From Parvularculaceae bacterium (GTDB taxonomy: Bacteria; Pseudomonadota; Alphaproteobacteria; Caulobacterales; Parvularculaceae), in assembly GCA_020446945.1 (NCBI GenBank), contig JAGRDS010000021.1, forward strand, positions 1-64,000: a stretch of 64,000 bases of DNA, given 5' to 3'. How positions within the stretch are numbered: position 1 is the stretch's first letter; each line of letters opens with the position of its first letter. Below the pieces are notes generated by a model. That model was not told where the DNA came from. It worked only from the letters and a program-made list of their open reading frames with translations, and made no database searches. Made by a program: the position numbers and the translations under genes. Shown piece after piece: positions 62,710 through 64,000 of this stretch.

Positions 62710-63723
62710 ATGATTCGTTTGGGACTTTTTTTGCTGGCGCTGTCAGCAACGTCGGCGCTTTCGGCGCCGCCGGAACCGGGCGAGGCGCCGCTCACCATCG
62801 TCATACATGGCGGCGCCGGCGCGCTTGAGCGCGGGCGATATACGCCGTCGGAAGAAGCGGCCTACAAGTCGAAGCTCAGCGAAGCGCTCGATACAGGTTA
62901 CGCGGTTCTGGAAAGCGGCGGCGCGGCGCTCGACGCGGTGGAGGCGGCGATTGTCGTGATGGAAAATTCGCCCCTGTTCAACGCCGGCAAGGGCGCCGTG
63001 TTCACGCGCGAAGGCGAAAATGAACTCGACGCCTCGATAATGGACGGGCGAACGAAAGCGGCCGGCGCCGTCGCCGGCGTCACGCACATAAAAAACCCGA
63101 TACGTCTTGCGCGCGCGGTGATGGAGCGATCGCCGCATGTGATGATGATCGGAAAGGGCGCCGAGGAATTCGCGAAGGAACAGGGCCTCGAATTTGTCAA
63201 ACGCTCGTACTTCAGGACCGAGGCGCGCTGGAAAGCCTATAAGAGCGCGGTCGAAAAAGAAAAAAGCGAAAAGCGCGGCGACAAGGAAAGCGGACTGCCG
63301 CATGATTTCAAATACGGCACCGTCGGCGTTGTCGCGCTCGATGCGAATGGCGATCTTGCTGCGGGAACCTCGACCGGCGGGATGACCCTCAAAAGATACG
63401 GCCGCGTCGGGGATGCGCCGATTATCGGCGCCGGAACTTTCGCGGACAATAATTCCTGCGCCGTTTCTTCGACCGGCTGGGGTGAATATTTCATCCGCCT
63501 GACTATTGCGCGCGATATCTGCGCGCAGGTCGAATATGCGGGCAAAACTGTCGCCGAGGCGGCGAATAACGTCATCCATGAAAGGCTACAGGAATCCGGC
63601 GGCGACGGCGGCGTAATCGTTCTCGGCCGAAACGGCGATTACGTCATGGAGTTCAATTCCGCCGGTATGTTTCGCGGTGTCAGGCAGGGCGAGGTGAAGG
63701 AAGTTGCGATTTATCGCGACTGA
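62710..63723 (+). CDS. Exported isoaspartyl peptidase / L-asparaginase (Ntn hydrolase)
   Basis: This 337-residue plant-type asparaginase has a signal peptide (GLFLLALSATSALS). The conserved start is TIVIHGGAGALERG, the auto-cleavage and nucleophile Thr is in FKYGTVGVVALDANGDLAAGTSTGGMTLKR in part, and the substrate-binding RVGDAPIIGAGTFADN follows. It would mature to two chains and hydrolyse isoaspartyl dipeptides or asparagine in the periplasm. ATG 62710 gives the complete signal. Family length is normal. The next gene begins 70 bases later. Confidence 0.94.
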   Translation: MIRLGLFLLALSATSALSAPPEPGEAPLTIVIHGGAGALERGRYTPSEEAAYKSKLSEALDTGYAVLESGGAALDAVEAAIVVMENSPLFNAGKGAVFTREGENELDASIMDGRTKAAGAVAGVTHIKNPIRLARAVMERSPHVMMIGKGAEEFAKEQGLEFVKRSYFRTEARWKAYKSAVEKEKSEKRGDKESGLPHDFKYGTVGVVALDANGDLAAGTSTGGMTLKRYGRVGDAPIIGAGTFADNNSCAVSSTGWGEYFIRLTIARDICAQVEYAGKTVAEAANNVIHERLQESGGDGGVIVLGRNGDYVMEFNSAGMFRGVRQGEVKEVAIYRD

Positions 63724-63793
63724 AACCCGCTTTCGGCGCATCGCGCGCGCGACCGGCGCGCGCAAATTGGCTCTTGCAAAAAGGACGGGTTGC

Positions 63794-64000
63794 ATGGACT
63801 TCGATCGCAGAAATTTCATCGCCGGCGCAGCGTTAGCCGCAGGTCTGGCTTCAGCGCATGGCGCGCAGGCGAAATCGCGCGGCAATGGCGGCAAGGCGGA
63901 AGCGAAGGCGCTCAAGGCGCTCGAAGCCTATGTTGAAACGCACCGCGCCGAATGGGGGCTTCCCGGCATGAGCGTCGCCGTGGTGACGCGCGACGGCTTT
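63794..64000 (+). CDS. Serine hydrolase, beta-lactamase/EstB family (5' part only)
   Basis: Only the first 69 codons are inside the window. They encode a signal peptide, possibly Tat-type (FDRRNFIAGAALAAGLASAHGAQA), and the beginning of a serine beta-lactamase-like domain (YVETHRAEWGLPGMSVAVVTRDGF). The GLPGMSVAVV strand is typical of class C-related hydrolases, esterases and penicillin-binding-like proteins. The catalytic SxxK would lie beyond the window end, so activity cannot be judged. Confidence 0.75.
   Translation, partial: MDFDRRNFIAGAALAAGLASAHGAQAKSRGNGGKAEAKALKALEAYVETHRAEWGLPGMSVAVVTRDGF

Noticed and set aside
1..64000. CRISPR array, insertion sequence, prophage, tRNA or rRNA genes
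   Set aside because: I saw no regular repeat-spacer pattern, no transposase or integrase frame, and no cloverleaf or rRNA-like stretch by eye; a tRNA search program would be the decisive check.

Overview
This window looks like part of a chromosome from a GC-rich, Gram-negative alphaproteobacterium. The evidence is a Caulobacter-type CtrA box (TTAA-N7-TTAA) in front of fliO-fliP, a SUF iron-sulfur operon ending in sufS-sufT-sufA, a CysN-CysC fusion, many lipoproteins and outer-membrane proteins, and dense ATGA-coupled operons. A Caulobacterales/Parvularculales/Hyphomonas-like lineage is my inference, not a proof. I see no rRNA, tRNA, CRISPR array, insertion sequence or prophage. Most of the window is core and metabolic DNA, with one accessory polysaccharide locus.

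Layout. 1-6.6 kb: SUF operon (sufB 3' end, four inserted non-Suf genes, sufC, sufD, sufS, sufT, sufA). 6.7-8.2 kb: a TfoX-domain gene convergent with fliO-fliP. 8.3-22.9 kb: exopolysaccharide locus. It holds a glycosyltransferase-deacetylase fusion on the minus strand, then on the plus strand a sugar transferase, TPR protein, export lipoprotein, chain-length protein, tyrosine autokinase, outer-membrane barrel, ATPase, deacetylase, FemAB-like protein and glycosyltransferase. This is the gene set that normally accompanies exosortase A, but no exosortase is in the window. 22.9-29.2 kb: nitrilase, small membrane protein, RND efflux pair. 29.2-33.0 kb: HupE/UreJ, PpiC-type isomerase and DUF3604 protein in one operon. 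33.1-36.5 kb: hemC, then an ECF sigma / ferritin-like / cytochrome c / cytochrome b-like operon. 36.6-40.0 kb: acs and an aldehyde dehydrogenase. 40.1-42.5 kb: a very large Crp-family fusion protein with a perfect TGTGA-N6-TCACA palindrome upstream. 42.9-48.8 kb: sulfate activation (cysNC; cysD with an in-frame helix-turn-helix extension), a divergent GbsR-type regulator, small membrane proteins and a TauE/SafE permease. 48.9-51.1 kb: LemA/DUF2207 pair. 51.3-56.6 kb: methylcitrate-cycle genes (prpD, prpB, prpC) with VOC, thioesterase and lipoprotein genes between them. 56.6-64 kb: folE, enoyl-CoA hydratase, CPA1 antiporter, histidine kinase, HerA-like ATPase, isoaspartyl peptidase, and the start of a serine hydrolase cut by the window end.

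How the genes fit together. The Suf genes build Fe-S clusters. The polysaccharide genes cover lipid-linked sugar initiation, glycosyl transfer, chain-length control, export and deacetylation. cysD-cysNC make APS/PAPS from sulfate. prpBCD turn propionyl-CoA into pyruvate and succinate, while acs and the aldehyde dehydrogenase feed acyl-CoA metabolism.

The observations most worth following are: the Crp-helical repeat-SLOG-like-cyclase-like fusion with its matching operator; the HTH-CysD fusion facing a repeat-rich divergent promoter; the exosortase-less XrtA-type cassette; and the four envelope/cupin genes lodged between sufB and sufC.
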